Shown piece by piece: positions 33,674-44,665 of a stretch of 64,000 bases of DNA. The notes under the pieces were generated by a model. That model searched no databases. It was given only the letters and a program-made list of their open reading frames with translations, and was not told the DNA's origin. The translations under genes and the position numbers were made by a program. Source of the DNA: Streptosporangium brasiliense (GTDB lineage Bacteria > Actinomycetota > Actinomycetes > Streptosporangiales > Streptosporangiaceae); the NCBI RefSeq assembly GCF_030811595.1, contig NZ_JAUSRB010000001.1, positions 1,488,001 through 1,552,000 of the forward strand. The letters run 5' to 3'. Positions within the stretch are counted from its first letter, which is position 1. Each line of letters opens with the position of its first letter.

Positions 33674-35197
33674 CTACCAGGTGCGGGCATGCTGGTTCTC
33701 CACTGTGGTGTCCTCGGGATCGGAGTCGACCTGTGCTGTCACGGATCTGGGGAGCCGGCGAAGGGCGAGAACGCCGAGTGCCATGTGCAGGGCGGCGGCC
33801 ACCGCGGCGGCCAGGTGCAGGCCGGAGACGAAGGCCGTCTCCGCCTCCGCGACCACCGCGGGCGCGAGGTCCGGAAGCTGGAGGGTCTCGTCCAGGGTGG
33901 GGGCCAGGTCCGGCCCCTGAAGTCGGAAGACCAGGGCGGCGAGCGAGCCGAGGAGCGCGATGCCGAGGGCGTTGCCGATCTCGTTGCTGGTCTCTGCGAG
34001 CGCGCCCGCCGAGCCGGCTCGCTCCGCGGGGACGGCACCGACGGCAGTGTCGGCGACGACGCTGAAACAGATGCCGTAGCCGACGCCCGAGATGACTGTG
34101 GAGGCGACGTACCAGCCGATCCCGCCCGTGATCGTCGTGGGGAGCAGGAACAGCAGGCCCGTCGCGATGGAGAAGTGGCAGAGGATGAGGGCGGTCCGCT
34201 TTCCGATGCGATCGACCACGAAGGGGGTGACGACGCAGGTGATGGTGAGAACCACGGCGCCGGGAATCGCGAGGAGCGCCGTGTGCAGGACGGGCAGGTC
34301 GAGGATGGACTGGAGGTAGATGCCCGCCAGGTACGCGGCCGCCGACCACGCCGCCAACGGCAGTAGACCGGTGATGATCGCCACCGTGAAGACCCGGTCG
34401 CGGAAGAGCGAGAAGTCGATCAACGGATGCTGAAGGCTCCGCTGCCGACGGACAAACCACGTCAGCAGCACCAGCCCTGCGATCCCCACGAGAACCGGGA
34501 TGATCGACAGACCTTCGGCGGCGGCGTGCTTGAGGCCGTAGATCGTGAGCAGCAGGCCGGTCGCGGAGGTCACGACACTGATCGCGTCGACGCGACCTGG
34601 GCGAGTCGCGCGCACCTCACGGAGCAGGATCGGCGCGAAGAACAGGAACAGGGCGATGACGGGAAGGTTGATCAAGAAGACCGAGCCCCACCAGAACCTT
34701 TCCAACAGGATGCCGCCGGCGACCGGACCGACGGCGAACCCCGCCGCGAACGCCGCGGCGAAGACGCCGATGGCTTGCGCCCGTCGCCGCGGGTCGGCGA
34801 ACAGCTCGCTCAATACGGCCAGAGCCGATGGCAGGAGGGTCGCACCCGCTACTCCCATCAGCGCACGGGCGACGATCAAAAGCTCGGCGCTGGGCGCGAA
34901 CGCCGCCACCGTGGAGCCGACGCCGAAGACCGTCGCGCCGATCAGGAGCAACCTCAGCCGGCCGTACCGGTCGCCGATGTTGCCGAACGCGACCAGCAGG
35001 GAGCCGACGGCGAAGCCGTAGACGTCCAGGATCCACAAGGCCTGGTCGGCGGTTGGCCTGAGGGCCTGGCTGATCCGGGGTATCGCCAGGAACAGGATCG
35101 ACCCGTCCATGGAGACCAGCAGTACGGGCCCGAGGATCACCAGAAGGCCGAGCCAGGCCCGCAGGCCCGGTGAGTTGTGCGTGTGCTGTCGAGACAT
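33674..35197 (-). CDS. MFS drug-efflux transporter, DHA2 (EmrB/QacA) type
   Basis: A 507-residue protein with about 14 predicted helices, the usual size of DHA2 exporters. MDGSILFLAIPRIS near residue 30 is motif D1-like, GNIGDRYGRLRLLL near 68 is motif A, and GFAVGPVAGGILLE near 146 is antiporter motif C. ATG 35197 is preferred to a longer frame at 35230, though no strong ribosome site is seen. It is divergent from an XRE/MmyB-type regulator with palindromes between them, so ligand-controlled efflux is likely. Confidence 0.92.
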   Translation of the reverse strand: MSRQHTHNSPGLRAWLGLLVILGPVLLVSMDGSILFLAIPRISQALRPTADQALWILDVYGFAVGSLLVAFGNIGDRYGRLRLLLIGATVFGVGSTVAAFAPSAELLIVARALMGVAGATLLPSALAVLSELFADPRRRAQAIGVFAAAFAAGFAVGPVAGGILLERFWWGSVFLINLPVIALFLFFAPILLREVRATRPGRVDAISVVTSATGLLLTIYGLKHAAAEGLSIIPVLVGIAGLVLLTWFVRRQRSLQHPLIDFSLFRDRVFTVAIITGLLPLAAWSAAAYLAGIYLQSILDLPVLHTALLAIPGAVVLTITCVVTPFVVDRIGKRTALILCHFSIATGLLFLLPTTITGGIGWYVASTVISGVGYGICFSVVADTAVGAVPAERAGSAGALAETSNEIGNALGIALLGSLAALVFRLQGPDLAPTLDETLQLPDLAPAVVAEAETAFVSGLHLAAAVAAALHMALGVLALRRLPRSVTAQVDSDPEDTTVENQHARTW

Positions 35198-35241
35198 GTC
35201 GTCGACAGTCCGGCAGGAGAGGCTCGGCAACCATCCCCCTG

Positions 35242-35272
35242 CTGTGGGTGCACCCGGCAGGTATACCCACAG
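35242..35272. promoter_or_regulatory. Inverted repeats between efflux and regulator genes
   Basis: CTGTGGGT (35242-35249) and ACCCACAG (35265-35272) form a perfect 8-bp inverted repeat, and GGGTGCACCC (35246-35255) is itself a 10-bp palindrome. They lie in the 104-base divergent spacer, about 30 bases before the regulator's GTG. They are candidate operators for that regulator. Confidence 0.55.
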
Positions 35273-35301
35273 GCGTGCCCGGTCGGCCTAGGCTCGATGT
35301 C

Positions 35302-36180
35302 GTGGAAAGTCTCGGAGCGTTTCTGAAGAGCCGTCGTGATCGGGTCACGCCGGCCGAGATCGGGCTACGCACGTTCGGAACCGCTCGCCGGGTTCCCGGC
35401 CTGCGACGTGAAGAGCTCGCCCAGCTCGCGGGCGTCAGCGCCGGATACTACACACGCCTGGAACAGGGGCAGGCGGAAACCGCCTCCAAGCAGGTGCTCG
35501 ACGCCCTCGCACGGGTGCTGCAACTCGACCCGATCGAGACCGTTCACCTGCACAACCTCGCTCGACAACCCGCCAATCCCCGTCTCTCCCGACCGCCCCA
35601 TGAGAAGCCCCACCCACGCGTTCTCGCACTCCTGGAATCGCTCGGGGACGCGACGCCGGCGGTCGTGCTCGGCCGCCGTGGCGACGTGCTCGCATGGAAC
35701 CGCGCAGGTCACGCGCTCATGGCCGAGCACATCGCATTCGACGCGCCACAGGAGCCGACGCACCGCCCATCCATCCCGAGGATGTTCTTCCTCGATCCGC
35801 TCTCCCGCGACCTGCACCGCAACTGGGACGAGCTGGCCCGCATCCACGTCGCCTATCTCCGGCTCACCGCGGGCCGGTTCCCCACGGACGCCCGCCTGGC
35901 GGAGTTGATCGGAGAGCTCACGATGCGCAGCGACGAGTTCGCGATGATGTGGACGATCGGGGAGGTCGCCGACTGCACCGTGGGCACCATGCACCTGCAA
36001 CATCCCACCGTCGGTGCCGCGAGCGTGGACTACCAGGTCTGGCTTCAGCCCGACAGCCCCGACCACCGGCTTGAGATATACACCCCGAACGACCCGAGCT
36101 CCGCCGACGCCCTGCGAATCCTGGCGCATCAAAGCCGCCGGGACACCGGGCCGATCTCTGGCGCCGGATCCGTCCGGTGA
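35302..36180 (+). CDS. XRE-family regulator with MmyB-like ligand-binding domain
   Basis: A 292-residue regulator. HTH_31-type domain at about residues 5-85: RRDRVTPAEIGL, RVPGLRREELAQLAGVSAGYYTRLEQG, with the arrangement common to MmyB-like actinomycete regulators. The C-terminal half is a MmyB-like PAS-fold ligand domain (GRRGDVLAWNRAG..., TVGTMHLQHPTVG). The GTG at 35302 is the start that fits domain length. It is divergent from the DHA2 efflux gene and probably regulates it. Confidence 0.92.
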   Translation: MESLGAFLKSRRDRVTPAEIGLRTFGTARRVPGLRREELAQLAGVSAGYYTRLEQGQAETASKQVLDALARVLQLDPIETVHLHNLARQPANPRLSRPPHEKPHPRVLALLESLGDATPAVVLGRRGDVLAWNRAGHALMAEHIAFDAPQEPTHRPSIPRMFFLDPLSRDLHRNWDELARIHVAYLRLTAGRFPTDARLAELIGELTMRSDEFAMMWTIGEVADCTVGTMHLQHPTVGAASVDYQVWLQPDSPDHRLEIYTPNDPSSADALRILAHQSRRDTGPISGAGSVR

Positions 36181-36345
36181 CGGCGCGGCGGAGAAAACCG
36201 GCCAGGGGGAGCACCAGGGGGAGCAGGAGCGTCACCGTTCAGCCGGACCGTACCGGCTCGTGCATCTGCGAGCTGCTCGCGTGTCCCTGATCGGGGCGGC
36301 GGCCACGCCGGGCTCCTCCACGGCTGGGGAGCGCTCGGCGGCCGG

Positions 36346-37002
36346 TTACGGCCAGAGCATCTCGCGTGACCAGTCATCACCGGTCCGCCGGTAGCGCAGC
36401 CGGGTGTGCCGCCGGTCGGCGTCGGCCTGCCAGAACTCGACCTGCTCGGCGCGCACGCCGTACAGGGTCCAGTGCGGGGCGACGAGACCGGGATCCTCCT
36501 CGATCTCCGCGTACGCCCCGGCCAGGGCCGCGTCGAGCTCGGCGGGGTCGGCCAGCACCTGGCTCTGCCGCCCGACCAGCGCCTCCGCCCGGGAGCCGGG
36601 CGGCCTGGCGAGGAAGTCCTGGGCGCTGTCCTGCCGGTCGGCGGACCGTACGGCGCCGCGGATCCGGATCTGCCGTCCGACCGTGGGCCAGAAGAAGGTC
36701 AGCGCCGCGTACGGGTGCGCGGCGAGCTGGCGGCCCTTGGGGCTGGTGGAGCCGGTGGCGAACCGCCATTCGCCGCCGGTCAGGTTCTTCAGGATGAGCA
36801 CGCGGGCGGCCGGGCGCCCGTCGTCCACGGTGGACAGCGTCATGGCGTGGGGTGCGGGGACCCCCGCCGCGATCGCGGCCCGCAGCCACTCGACGAACAG
36901 CTCGTCCGGGTCGTCGGGCGCCGTGGCCGGGTCGAAGGCGGGCATGGACTCGGGGAAGACGGGCAGCCCGCGGAGCAACTGCCGCAGATCGGCGACGGGC
37001 AT
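36346..37002 (-). CDS. PdxH-like pyridoxamine 5'-phosphate oxidase family protein
   Basis: A 218-residue FMN-binding split-barrel protein. AMTLSTVDDGRPAARVLILKN (about residues 53-73, in family position for FMN phosphate), FATGSTSPKGRQLAAHP, and a C-terminal VEFWQADADRRHTRLRYRR segment match PNPOx and its dimerisation domain. It would oxidise pyridoxamine or pyridoxine phosphate or act on a related substrate. ATG 37002 has AGGAG four bases upstream. The C-terminus ends MLWP where PdxH usually ends with RLAP-like residues, so a divergent member is possible. Confidence 0.88.
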   Translation of the reverse strand: MPVADLRQLLRGLPVFPESMPAFDPATAPDDPDELFVEWLRAAIAAGVPAPHAMTLSTVDDGRPAARVLILKNLTGGEWRFATGSTSPKGRQLAAHPYAALTFFWPTVGRQIRIRGAVRSADRQDSAQDFLARPPGSRAEALVGRQSQVLADPAELDAALAGAYAEIEEDPGLVAPHWTLYGVRAEQVEFWQADADRRHTRLRYRRTGDDWSREMLWP

Positions 37003-37123
37003 GACTCTCCTGATGCTCGTGGGACGTCGAGACGTCATGATCGTAGTGAACCGGCGGCGCCCGGCCGTCCGGCCCCGCCGGTGGAGGCGCTCCAGGCGTA
37101 CGGGAGGTCTCCCCGGGGTCCGG

Positions 37124-38044
37124 CTAGGCGTACCAGTCGCCGGCGATCTCCTGGATCGTCTTGCCGCCCGGGGGCAGGGAGCCGCCGACGGTGAGGACCT
37201 GCACGACCGACTGCGGGTTGTTGAGCAGGCTGAAGACGTAGAACGAGCCGCCGTCCCGGGTGCGGAAGCCGTAGGCGGGGGTGAACGACCTGAAAGTCCC
37301 GTACAGGCCCTTGACGACCTTGGGGTAGGCGAGGCGGCTGTAGTTGTCCTTGGCCAGCCGGTAGCCGAGCGCTCCCGCCCGCTTGTGCGTGGAGCCGTTC
37401 CAGAAGGTCATGTACTCCAGGGCGATGGCCGTGCCGTCCACGCGCGACGCGGCGGTGACGTATCCCTCGGAGTCCAGGCGCGGCGCGGGCACCCGCCGGC
37501 CGTAGTGCAGCGGGGTCTTCGCGGCCAGTTTGAAGGACTCGCCCTCCGGCCGCCAGAAGGCCATGATGTGCGGCCGGTCCTGTCCCCGGTAGGTCGCCTG
37601 GAGGAGGAACCACTCCCCGCCGGGCGGTTGACGGCGGGGCACGTAGTAGGTCTGCCTGCCGGTCAGCCGGATCGGCTTGCGGAACTTGTCCTTGTCGCCG
37701 TCCTTCACATGGCCCTGATCGATGACCACCTCGTGCCGGGTGCCCTCCCAGAACAGCTCGTCCCTCTTGGACGCGTCGTCCCACCAGTCGCGATCCCGGA
37801 CCGTCCTGTTGTGCTCGGCCACCCAGGACGCCGCGGCCTTCTTGGCGTCGGAGACGGTGAGCCGGATGCTCTCGGACGAGGCGGAGGGCGAGGGCGCCGG
37901 GGTGGGGGCCGGGGTCGGAGTCGTGCCGGACGGGGTGGGAGAGGCCGTCCTGGGCGGGGCGGCCGGCTGGGCGAAGGGGGCGGGCACCAGGCCGCAGCCG
38001 GTGAGGGCTGCGGCCAGGACGGCGATGAACGGCGCCTTTCGCAC
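37124..38044 (-). CDS. Putative lipoprotein of unknown function
   Basis: A 306-residue protein with a lipoprotein signal: basic start, hydrophobic AVLAAALTGC lipobox at about residues 8-17, then a Pro/Thr/Ser-rich linker (to about 58). The mature domain is polar with YYVPRRQPPGGEWF and FWRPEGESFKLA segments. I do not recognise the family. It is probably anchored outside the membrane. It lies in a group with another lipoprotein. Confidence 0.85.
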   Translation of the reverse strand: MRKAPFIAVLAAALTGCGLVPAPFAQPAAPPRTASPTPSGTTPTPAPTPAPSPSASSESIRLTVSDAKKAAASWVAEHNRTVRDRDWWDDASKRDELFWEGTRHEVVIDQGHVKDGDKDKFRKPIRLTGRQTYYVPRRQPPGGEWFLLQATYRGQDRPHIMAFWRPEGESFKLAAKTPLHYGRRVPAPRLDSEGYVTAASRVDGTAIALEYMTFWNGSTHKRAGALGYRLAKDNYSRLAYPKVVKGLYGTFRSFTPAYGFRTRDGGSFYVFSLLNNPQSVVQVLTVGGSLPPGGKTIQEIAGDWYA

Positions 38045-38238
38045 GGTGTCGGTCCCCTTCGCCTACTGCGACAAATGACAACGCGAAAGACCGTACCGGA
38101 CACTCCACCGGGCCGTGATCGCGGGCATGGTCCGGCCGGCGGCGGCCGTCCCGCGTCCGGCCAGGTCACGCTCCCGGGGAGCGGCCTCGGGTCACCGTCC
38201 GTCCCCGGACCGCCGGATCCGGGTCCGGATCCGGCCTC

Positions 38239-38979
38239 TCACAGGCGCGTGCCCGGGGCCATCGGGGTGATGTCGAGCCGCCCGTCGTCGCAGACCCTGG
38301 CGGTGAAGGGGATCTCCAGGTGCGCGACCTCGTCCGGCGGGATGATCATCAGCCGTGCGGAGACCGGGCACCTCCGCTCGCCGCCGCTGGGCACCTCGGT
38401 CCAGTGGATCCTGGCGTGGGCGCCGGCCCCCGGCCGCAGGGTGACCCGGCGCGGCCGGACGTTCTCCCTGCGCGTCCTGGTGCGCAGCGCGTCGCCGTCG
38501 CGGTCGATCATGATCAGGCCGGCGAAGCCGTACACCCAGCAGGTCCGGGTGGAGCCGTTGGTGACCACCAGCGGCGCGTACCGCTGGCCCGCCCCGGCGT
38601 CCACCGGGCCGATCCGCGCCGCGAGCGCCTCCGTACGGCACCGCCCGACCGCCGACCCCGCGGTGGAGGAGCCGGATTCGGCCGCTTCCGTGCCCGCCGC
38701 CGTGGAGCCCGCGCCCGTGGACCGCGTGCCCGTGCCGGTACCCGCACCCGCACCCGCGGGCCGTACGCCCGCGCCCGCGCGCGTGTCCGCAGGCCGTACG
38801 TCCGCGGCGGGTGAGACGGCGGCCCCGGCGGCGGATGCCCGGGCCGGTGTACTGTCCTGTCCGGACTGTCCGGACTGTCCGGAGGGGGCGGGGGAGCCGC
38901 ACGCGGCCGACACCGTCAGCACGGCCGCCATCACCGTCGAGAGAGCCGCCAGCCGCCCGGCACCGTTGGATCGTTTCAT
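38239..38979 (-). CDS. DUF4232 domain-containing lipoprotein
   Basis: A 246-residue protein. An N-terminal signal with lipobox VSAAC (about residue 27), a low-complexity Ala/Gly/Thr-rich linker to about residue 105, then a DUF4232 domain: CRTEALAARIGP, YAPLVVTNGSTRTCWVYGFAG and a late VCDDGRL Cys. The linker DNA includes a 9-base unit repeated three times at about 38852-38881. Start ATG 38979 is used because the signal peptide begins there. Function unknown; secreted and membrane-anchored. Confidence 0.87.
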   Translation of the reverse strand: MKRSNGAGRLAALSTVMAAVLTVSAACGSPAPSGQSGQSGQDSTPARASAAGAAVSPAADVRPADTRAGAGVRPAGAGAGTGTGTRSTGAGSTAAGTEAAESGSSTAGSAVGRCRTEALAARIGPVDAGAGQRYAPLVVTNGSTRTCWVYGFAGLIMIDRDGDALRTRTRRENVRPRRVTLRPGAGAHARIHWTEVPSGGERRCPVSARLMIIPPDEVAHLEIPFTARVCDDGRLDITPMAPGTRL

Positions 38980-39052
38980 GCCCCGTTGGACGCGCGCCGC
39001 GCGGGTTTTGTTGCCGCCTCCCGGGGGCCGGTCCGGGCCGCCCCCGTGACGG

Positions 39053-42000
39053 TCAGCTCTCCGGAGGGTGCCCGGACCGGGCCACCTCGAGGACGCGCCG
39101 CGCCCAAGGCGGATCCTTGACGCTCCCCTGGAGCGTGACGGCCGAGGCCACGGCATCGGCCAGTTCGGCGGGAGGCGTCCCCCAGAAGGCGAGGAGCGAC
39201 AGGGCGAACGCCCGTATCTTCCAGCTCTCGTCACCGCGGGCGTAGGAGTTCACGAGCCGGACGGTGCCCTCGTCCAGAGGGGCGTGGACGGAGAAGTTCT
39301 CTGCGATCAGATGAAGCTGCTCGTCGCTTCCCGGGCCGACGGTGGCCAGCTGTGAGACCAGGTAGGGCAGATCCAGCAGATCCAGCGGCAGGTGCCCCCA
39401 TACCGTGACGAGCAGTCCGGTGAGCCGCCTCTGCAGGTCTCCTCCGCGGAACTCCCGCTCTATCTCGCCGGCGCTCGCTCCGGCGCGCAGCAGAAGGTAT
39501 GCCGCGCTCGGGGGGTGGGGGGTGGTGGAGCCGTTCCTGAGCTGTGCGGGCAGCCAGTCCAGTATGTCGCGGGTGTAACCGCCGAGGGGATGATCCACGA
39601 CGAACTCGTACAGCGCGCTGCAGCACGCGTAATGGATGCTCCTGTGGTCCGTGGTCAGCGCGACGTGCTTCATCCACTCGTACTTCCCCTCCTCCTCGGC
39701 GATGGAGGAGAGCGCGGTGTCCATCGCCGTGCCCGATGGGAGCATCTGGAGGGCCTCGGTGAGAAGCCCGGTGACCGCAGCCGGGGGCCGGTCGCCTTCC
39801 TGGGCTCGCACCAGGACGAGACGGGCCAGCAGCCGGGTCCTGGCGTCGGGATGGCCCTCGTTGACGGCGTGGAGGACCTCCTGCAGGAGCGGTTCCCGCC
39901 ATGACTCCCTGATCAGGGAGTAGGAGCTCTCGAAATACGGCTGGTCGAAGTAGAACTCCTGGCCGAACACCTTGAGCGCGGTGAACGCGACGGTGAGCCG
40001 GAGGGCGCGCGGGTCGCCCGCCCAGTGTCCGGTGAGATAGGGGACGGCGATCTCCGTGATGTGCCTGCGCTCCCGGTCCACCCGGGCGGCGATGACCTCC
40101 AGAAGTGCCTCGTCCAGTGACCAGCTCCTGGTCAGCGCCCTGAGCGCCTCGCCACGGACGCGGGCGTGCCGGTCGGAGTCGAAGACGTCGAGCAGGGCGT
40201 GGCCGGCCCGCTCGTTGCCCGGCCACTCGCGCTCCAGCACCGCGATGGCGCCCCGGCTCGTCGCCTCGTCCCCGGACAGCGCGGCGAGTGTGAAGTCCAG
40301 CCGGTCCGCCCGGCCGCGCAGCGCGACCCCGAGCTGGAAGGCGGTCAGCCGCGCCCGGATGTCGCTCATGCCCGCGAGCGACTGGATCCGGGCCTTGGCC
40401 GCGTCGGAGAGCGGGACGGCGTCCCCTATCAGGAAGAGCGCGGAGAGGTATTCGGCGACGAGCGCGTCGCGGCTGTCGGTCCGGCCCATCCCGGCGGTCG
40501 TGACCGTGGCGGAGACCACCCTCTCGACCAGTCCCGCCGCCCACGGCTCCGCGCCCGCCTCGCCGAGGAGCCGGGCCGAGAAGGCGAGCGCCGCCTGGTG
40601 CGGGATCTGGTGACCGACGTATTCGATCACCTTCTGGACCGGGGAGCCCTGACCCTTGAGCATCGCGGCCAGCAGCAACAGGATCTCGCGCCAGTCGTCG
40701 GAGTGCCAGCGGGAGCCGAAGATCTCGTCGGTGAGCCAGCCGAAGTCGGACTCGCGGGAGTTGAACTCGGCGAGGATGTGGCCGGCGGCGAAGAACTCCA
40801 TGAAGGTGCGGTGGACGAAACCGAAGACGTCCTCGCCGATCTCGGCCAGTACGTACGTCCGCTCGCGCAGGTGGTCGAGGATCTCGTCGGCGATGCCGAG
40901 GGCCTCGCCGGGAGAGCGGCGATAGGCCTCCTGCAGGTAGCCAGAGACGATGCGGCGCAGGGGCCCGCGGGCGATGGCGTTCAGCTCCCGGCCCGGCCGG
41001 GCGCCGTTCAGCATGGCGATGGCCACCCGCTGCAGGAGCTGCGCCTTCTGCTCGGCGGTCATCACGAAGCTCAGCAGCTCCTCGCGGCCGATCTTCTTGC
41101 GCTTGACGTCCCAGTCCTCCAGCAGCACCTCGGTGCACTTGCCGTACAGCTGCCAGCGGCGTTCGGGCAGGTCGGAGTGTTTGTAGATGACCGCCATCAT
41201 GGTCAGCAGGAGGGGGTTGCCGGCCAGCTCGCGCAGCCGCGCGCTGTCGGCGATCCGGCGGATCAGGCCGTGGGCGTCCCGCTCGTCGCCCTGCAGAGTG
41301 TAGAACTCATACCACTTGGGGATGAAGGATCTGATCTCCGGCATCCCGAAGTCCAGCAGCGTGTAGTGCGTGAACCCCGCCTGCTCCAGCTCGCCGGCGT
41401 CGTAGCCCGCCAGGCGTGAGGTCACGACGACGGACGCTCCCGGGAACGCCCGGGCGAACGCCCGTATCTCGCCGGTGATCTTCGCGCGGTCGTTGGGGCC
41501 GAGGACCTCGTCCAGGCCGTCGAACAGGACCGTCGACTCCCCGTTGAGCAGGAGATCTTTCAGCCCGGCCGGGTCGAGGTCCATCACGTGGTCGCGGTTC
41601 AGGCCGGCGACCATGTAGTCGAGCAGGCTCCGTGACGGGTCCAGTGCGTACTGCCGCAGCTCGACCAGGATCGGGACCGGGGCGTCCGGGTCCTCGCACA
41701 GCCGCAGCGCCGTGCTCAGCAGGAGCGTGCTCTTGCCGCTGCCGGGACCGCCCAGGACGACCTGGCGGCTCTCCCGGCCGATCATGGCGGTCGCCGGCCC
41801 GTCCGGCCGGTGGGCCAGCAGGGGACCGGCCGCCGCCTCCTCGGCGGGGTCGGCCCGTGTGCCGTTCTCCTCGGGGACGTCGTAGTCGGGGCGCCCGCGC
41901 CGGCAGGGCTGGGGCACGAACACCTCGGACAGCGGGATCTCGACCGGCCGGTCCTGACGGGCGCCCATGATGACCTGCAGGCGCACCAGCCGGTGCCGGT

Positions 42001-42517
42001 CGGTGACCGAGACGCGGTAGGAGCCCCAGTTGACCAGGTGTCCCGGCCGGGCGGAGTCCTGCTCGCGCCCCCAGGCGTGGACGGCGGTGGCGACCTTGTT
42101 CCCGAGGTCGCCCGCGTCGGTGAACTCGCCTGTGAGGAAGGACTTCCTCAGCTTCTCGCGGAAGCGCTGGAGCTGAGGGTAGGCCGCGAACTCGATCTGG
42201 CCGGTGTCCCAGCTCGCCCCCTCCTTGAGGACGAAGGCCAGGGTGGGCCTGCCCAGCTCCTGGGCCCTGCGGAACTCCAGCTCCGTGATGGAGTGCTCGT
42301 ACCCGTCGGGGACGAAGCCGTAGCGCAGGGCGACGACGCAGATGTAGAGGTCGCAGTCGGCGACGTCCCGCAGGCAGCGCTCCAGCGGCCGGGCGTCCTC
42401 GGCGACGTAGTACTCCATGGCGACGTCGGTGTGCCCCATCTGCCGCAGCGTCGTGCGGACGCGGTGGCGGCACTCGACCAGGTCCTGGAACGTGGAGGAG
42501 ACGTACACCTTCGCCAA
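39053..42517 (-). CDS. DUF4062-NACHT STAND NTPase with helical repeat C-terminus
   Basis: A protein of about 1,154 residues. The N-terminus (KVYVSSTFQDLVECRHRVR) is DUF4062, a TIR-like module. A NACHT ATPase follows with Walker A GGPGSGKST (about 256-264), Walker B TVLFDGLDEVL (about 329-339) and VVVTSRLAGY sensor. The last 500 or so residues are alpha-helical, HEAT-like. This plan is shared by STAND proteins in antiphage defence and in signalling. The TTG at 42517 has GCGAGG upstream and fits the domain start; an in-frame ATG at 42571 adds 18 residues. A DUF5925 AAA+ gene is just upstream on the same strand. Confidence 0.88.
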   Translation of the reverse strand: MAKVYVSSTFQDLVECRHRVRTTLRQMGHTDVAMEYYVAEDARPLERCLRDVADCDLYICVVALRYGFVPDGYEHSITELEFRRAQELGRPTLAFVLKEGASWDTGQIEFAAYPQLQRFREKLRKSFLTGEFTDAGDLGNKVATAVHAWGREQDSARPGHLVNWGSYRVSVTDRHRLVRLQVIMGARQDRPVEIPLSEVFVPQPCRRGRPDYDVPEENGTRADPAEEAAAGPLLAHRPDGPATAMIGRESRQVVLGGPGSGKSTLLLSTALRLCEDPDAPVPILVELRQYALDPSRSLLDYMVAGLNRDHVMDLDPAGLKDLLLNGESTVLFDGLDEVLGPNDRAKITGEIRAFARAFPGASVVVTSRLAGYDAGELEQAGFTHYTLLDFGMPEIRSFIPKWYEFYTLQGDERDAHGLIRRIADSARLRELAGNPLLLTMMAVIYKHSDLPERRWQLYGKCTEVLLEDWDVKRKKIGREELLSFVMTAEQKAQLLQRVAIAMLNGARPGRELNAIARGPLRRIVSGYLQEAYRRSPGEALGIADEILDHLRERTYVLAEIGEDVFGFVHRTFMEFFAAGHILAEFNSRESDFGWLTDEIFGSRWHSDDWREILLLLAAMLKGQGSPVQKVIEYVGHQIPHQAALAFSARLLGEAGAEPWAAGLVERVVSATVTTAGMGRTDSRDALVAEYLSALFLIGDAVPLSDAAKARIQSLAGMSDIRARLTAFQLGVALRGRADRLDFTLAALSGDEATSRGAIAVLEREWPGNERAGHALLDVFDSDRHARVRGEALRALTRSWSLDEALLEVIAARVDRERRHITEIAVPYLTGHWAGDPRALRLTVAFTALKVFGQEFYFDQPYFESSYSLIRESWREPLLQEVLHAVNEGHPDARTRLLARLVLVRAQEGDRPPAAVTGLLTEALQMLPSGTAMDTALSSIAEEEGKYEWMKHVALTTDHRSIHYACCSALYEFVVDHPLGGYTRDILDWLPAQLRNGSTTPHPPSAAYLLLRAGASAGEIEREFRGGDLQRRLTGLLVTVWGHLPLDLLDLPYLVSQLATVGPGSDEQLHLIAENFSVHAPLDEGTVRLVNSYARGDESWKIRAFALSLLAFWGTPPAELADAVASAVTLQGSVKDPPWARRVLEVARSGHPPES

Positions 42518-42629
42518 CGAGAAACCTCGCAATACGTGACGGAACTCCCCCCGAGGTCCTGTGCCGACCATAGCCGCTCATCGCAGCCGGAGTCCTCCGA
42601 ACGCGCGGCCCGGACGGGCCGCGCGCTCC

Positions 42630-43742
<1,113 letters not shown>

Positions 43743-43930
43743 GACGGTAATGATCCTCTCCGCCGCACCGCCGGTCGACGGGTTTTAGCGGGGACCCGTG
43801 GGGCGGGGCGGGTGGCCGTGGCGGGAGAGCGCGCGGTGGCGACGGGTGCCGGACACACCGGGGGCGGTGGTCTCGGGGGATCAGGAGGTTCGGGAGGTTC
43901 GGGAGCCTGAGGGGCCGGCGGCGGGCGGTG

Positions 43931-44620
43931 TCAGGCGGAGGGCCTGCGGCGGCGGGTGTGGGTCACCTTGACCGGGTCGATGTCGGCGGTCCACCGCTCG
44001 GCCATGGCCAGGGTCGGCTCGCGGCCCTCGGCGACGTGGCGGAGCGCGCAGGCGGCGGCCCGTTCCGCGTCACCGCAGGCGATCGCCGCGTAGAGCTCCT
44101 CGTGCTCGGCGCACTGCCGGCCGGGGTCGCGGTCGGAGGTGAGCCGGAACAGCCGCCGGAGCTGGGCGTCGAGCGGCCGCATCAGCGTGTCGAGCAGCGC
44201 GTTGCCGGAGACCCGCACGATCTCGGAGTGGAACTCGGCGTTGGCGGCGGCGATCTCCCCCCGGTCGTCCCGCCGTACGGCGTCGCGGGCGCGTTCGAGG
44301 AGGGCGTGCAGCCGCGCCAGGCCGCAGGCGTCGGCCCGCCCGGCGGCCAGCCGGGCGGCGAGCACCTCCAGGCTCTCGCGCACGTCGAACAGGTCCCGCA
44401 CGTCCGCCGGGGTGAACGGGCTGACCAGCGCGCCCCGGTTGGGCACGATCATCACCAGGCCCTCGGCGGACAGCAGGCGCAGCGCCTCGCGGAGCGGGAT
44501 GCGGGAGACGTCGAGCTCGGCGGCGAGGTCGCGCTCCACCAGCCGCTCGCCCGGCCGCAGCTCCACCTCGACGATGCGCCGCTTGAGCGTCTCGTAGACC
44601 CGGTCGCGCAACGCGCTCAA
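43931..44620 (-). CDS. GntR-family regulator with FCD domain
   Basis: A 229-residue regulator. GntR winged helix (about 5-72) contains GERLVERDLAAELDVSRIPLREALRLLSAEGLV; an all-helical FCD ligand domain follows with LFDVRESLEVLAARLAAGR and metal-site His in EFHSEIVRVSGN. It is divergent from an amidohydrolase gene and a near-perfect 18-bp palindrome lies between them, so it likely represses that gene until ligand binds. Confidence 0.93.
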   Translation of the reverse strand: MSALRDRVYETLKRRIVEVELRPGERLVERDLAAELDVSRIPLREALRLLSAEGLVMIVPNRGALVSPFTPADVRDLFDVRESLEVLAARLAAGRADACGLARLHALLERARDAVRRDDRGEIAAANAEFHSEIVRVSGNALLDTLMRPLDAQLRRLFRLTSDRDPGRQCAEHEELYAAIACGDAERAAACALRHVAEGREPTLAMAERWTADIDPVKVTHTRRRRPSA

Positions 44621-44665
44621 CTCCGCCCCTCCCGCCTTCCGCAGTGGTCAGCCTAACTTGCCCGG

